Below are positions 62,905-64,000 of a stretch of 64,000 nucleotides of DNA, piece after piece; the stretch's first letter is position 1, and each line of letters begins with the position of its first letter. The notes below the pieces were generated by a model. The model searched no databases. It was not told the origin of the DNA and saw only the letters and a program-made list of their open reading frames with translations. The stretch spans positions 944,302-1,008,301 of the forward strand of contig JASGHK010000006.1 of the NCBI GenBank assembly GCA_049841135.1. The letters run 5' to 3'. Made by a program: the position numbers and the translations under genes. Source of the DNA: JACRCT01 sp049841135. Its GTDB lineage: Bacteria; Myxococcota; Myxococcia; Myxococcales; UBA5297.

Positions 62905-64000
62905 TCACGCGACGTCGCTTCGGCGGCCGCGGCGCGGAAGCTCGATCACGAACTCGGTATTCGGAGCCTGATCGTTGATCCAAAGCCTGCCGCAATGCCG
63001 ATCCAGGATCGAGCGCGAGATGCTCAGCCCGAGCCCGTCCCTTTTCCGGGAGCCTTGGTGGTGAAAAACGGATCGAGCATCCGGTCGCGAACCTCGAGCG
63101 GAATCCCCCTGCCGCTGTCGGCGACGCGGATCACGAGCAGCGACTCCGTCGTCTCGAAGGTCAGGCGGATCCGTTTTTCCGGCAGCGCCTCGATCGCGTC
63201 GCGCGCGTTCGAGATCAAGTTCGAGCAACACCTGCGAGATCTGGACGGAGGCGCCGAAAAGCTCGATCGAAGGGACCTCCCCATCCTCAGCTCGATGGCC
63301 GCGGCCTTGAGGCGCTCGCGCGCGATGTCCAGCGTCTCGTCGATCATCGATGTAGAGCGCGTAAGGCTGCCAGGCGTCGTGGCTGTCGTCGCGCGAAAGC
63401 ATCTTGAGCCCCTTCACGATGCGCGTGATCCGCATCACCATCTGCTCGATCTTCCCGACGGCCTCGGGGCCCTTCTTCCAGAACGGTTCCGCGCTCCATC
63501 ATCAAGCGCAGGCGGCTCGCGTAGCCCTGGATCACGGTGAGCGGGTTGTTGATCTCGTGCGCGATCCCGCCGGACATCTCCCCGATGAGCACCGTATTCG
63601 CGGCTGTGCTCGAGCTTGCGGTTGGCGTCTCGGAGGGCTTGCACGTTCGTCGCCACGACCACGGCGCCCGGCGGATTCCAGACCCGGCTCATGGTGACGA
63701 AATAGCCTTGTCCTCGATCGAAACCTACTGCGTGCCCACCGGATCCGCGCCATCCAGAAAAGCCCGCACCCCCTCGAAAAATCCCGGATTGCGGGTAGCC
63801 ACCCGCTGGTCATCTCGTTCCGCGGCCGCCGAAATACTCGCGGTACTCGGTATTGGCGAACTGCAGGCTGAAGTCGTGGTTCACGCGGCAAACGAAACCG
63901 GGAATCGCGTTCAACATCGTCTGGAGATGATCGCGCTGGTCCGCAAGCTCCGCGGAAGAGCGGATGCGCCCCACGAGCTCGCGCCGGCTCGCTGGCGCAG
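62905..64000 (-). CDS. PAS-domain sensor histidine kinase, 5' end outside, several frameshifts
   Basis: Runs off the right edge. Readable pieces in order: PAS-like SAELADQRDHLQTMLNAIPGFVCRVNHDFSLQFANTEYREYFGG; NVQALRDANRKLEHS; the HisKA box GEMSGGIAHEINNPLTVIQGYASRLRLMM (phospho-His in AHEINNP); EQMVMRITRIVKGLKMLSRDDS; HATPase parts NLISNARDAIEALPEKRIRLTFETTESLLVIRVADSGRGIPLEVRDRMLDPFFTTKAPGKGTG and LGLSISRSILDRHCGRLWINDQAPNTEFVIELP. At least five frame changes. The AHEINNPLT box is of the NtrB/ZraS type; the output regulator is not in the window. Confidence 0.75.

Overview
The window is one contig that reads as two unlike parts. Positions 1 to about 55,390 are very GC-rich, with long shadow open frames on both strands. 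They carry many secreted lipoproteins, an Asp/Pro-rich lipoprotein linker style, a 7TM-DISM/methyl-accepting receptor, a hybrid histidine kinase and a wax-ester-synthase homologue. This suggests a Myxococcota (former Deltaproteobacteria) genome, which is an inference from gene style and not from a marker gene. Positions about 55,420 to 64,000 are less GC-rich, use different codons, carry short secreted proteins of a Bdellovibrionota-like flavour, and have roughly ten times more frameshifts. The break falls at the truncated 5' end of an ATP-grasp gene, so a chimeric join or a large horizontal acquisition must be considered.

Layout of the left part. 1-3 kb: a partial metallopeptidase, a Nudix hydrolase, Fe/Mn superoxide dismutase and small proteins. 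3-9.5 kb: an NlpC/P60-type hydrolase, a chemoreceptor-like protein coupled to a beta-propeller protein, a lipoprotein and an EI24-type membrane protein. 9.6-12.9 kb: a WS/DGAT acyltransferase, a DTW-domain tRNA acp3U enzyme and a TIGR01777 epimerase. 13-18.4 kb: a four-gene leftward operon of secreted lipoproteins ending in a VWA/calcium-repeat protein. 18.5-25.7 kb: a 721-residue coiled-coil protein, a GNAT, an ATP-grasp ligase, hemL and a TPR lipoprotein. 25.7-30 kb: a six-gene overlapping nickel ECF-transporter operon (nikK, nikL, an outer-membrane protein, nikM, nikQ, nikO) with a recognisable promoter. 30-36.8 kb: rlmE, a GT87-like transferase, a DUF1338 dioxygenase, and an accessory stretch with seven copies of a 77-79 bp palindromic repeat and a duplicated DUF1338 tail. 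37-46.6 kb: lon, a hybrid kinase, a zinc-ribbon protein, an orphan MlaE permease coupled to an ADP-ribosylglycohydrolase, and a large MscS channel.

The most interesting segment is 46.97-54.36 kb. Two direct repeats of about 820 bp, roughly 99% identical, flank a 5.7-kb insert. The insert holds a gene remnant and one gene for a protein of about 1,690 residues. That protein has an N-terminal Cap4/DUF4297-like nuclease signature (Gly-Tyr...Gln, Asp-Asp, Gln-x-Lys), a STAND-type P-loop ATPase and a long helical-repeat C-terminus. It fits the pattern of an Avs/AVAST-like anti-phage sensor, present here without partner genes.

The right part (55.4-64 kb) holds three or four short secreted proteins, an outer-membrane-barrel protein with a FlgT-like C-terminal domain, a membrane-anchored protein, a MazG-like pyrophosphohydrolase, an M16 zinc protease, a small methyltransferase, an outer-membrane protein and a PAS histidine kinase that runs off the end. 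Many conserved genes (lon, nikO, WS/DGAT, M16 and others) are split by single-base frameshifts. I read these mainly as sequencing indels rather than true pseudogenes.
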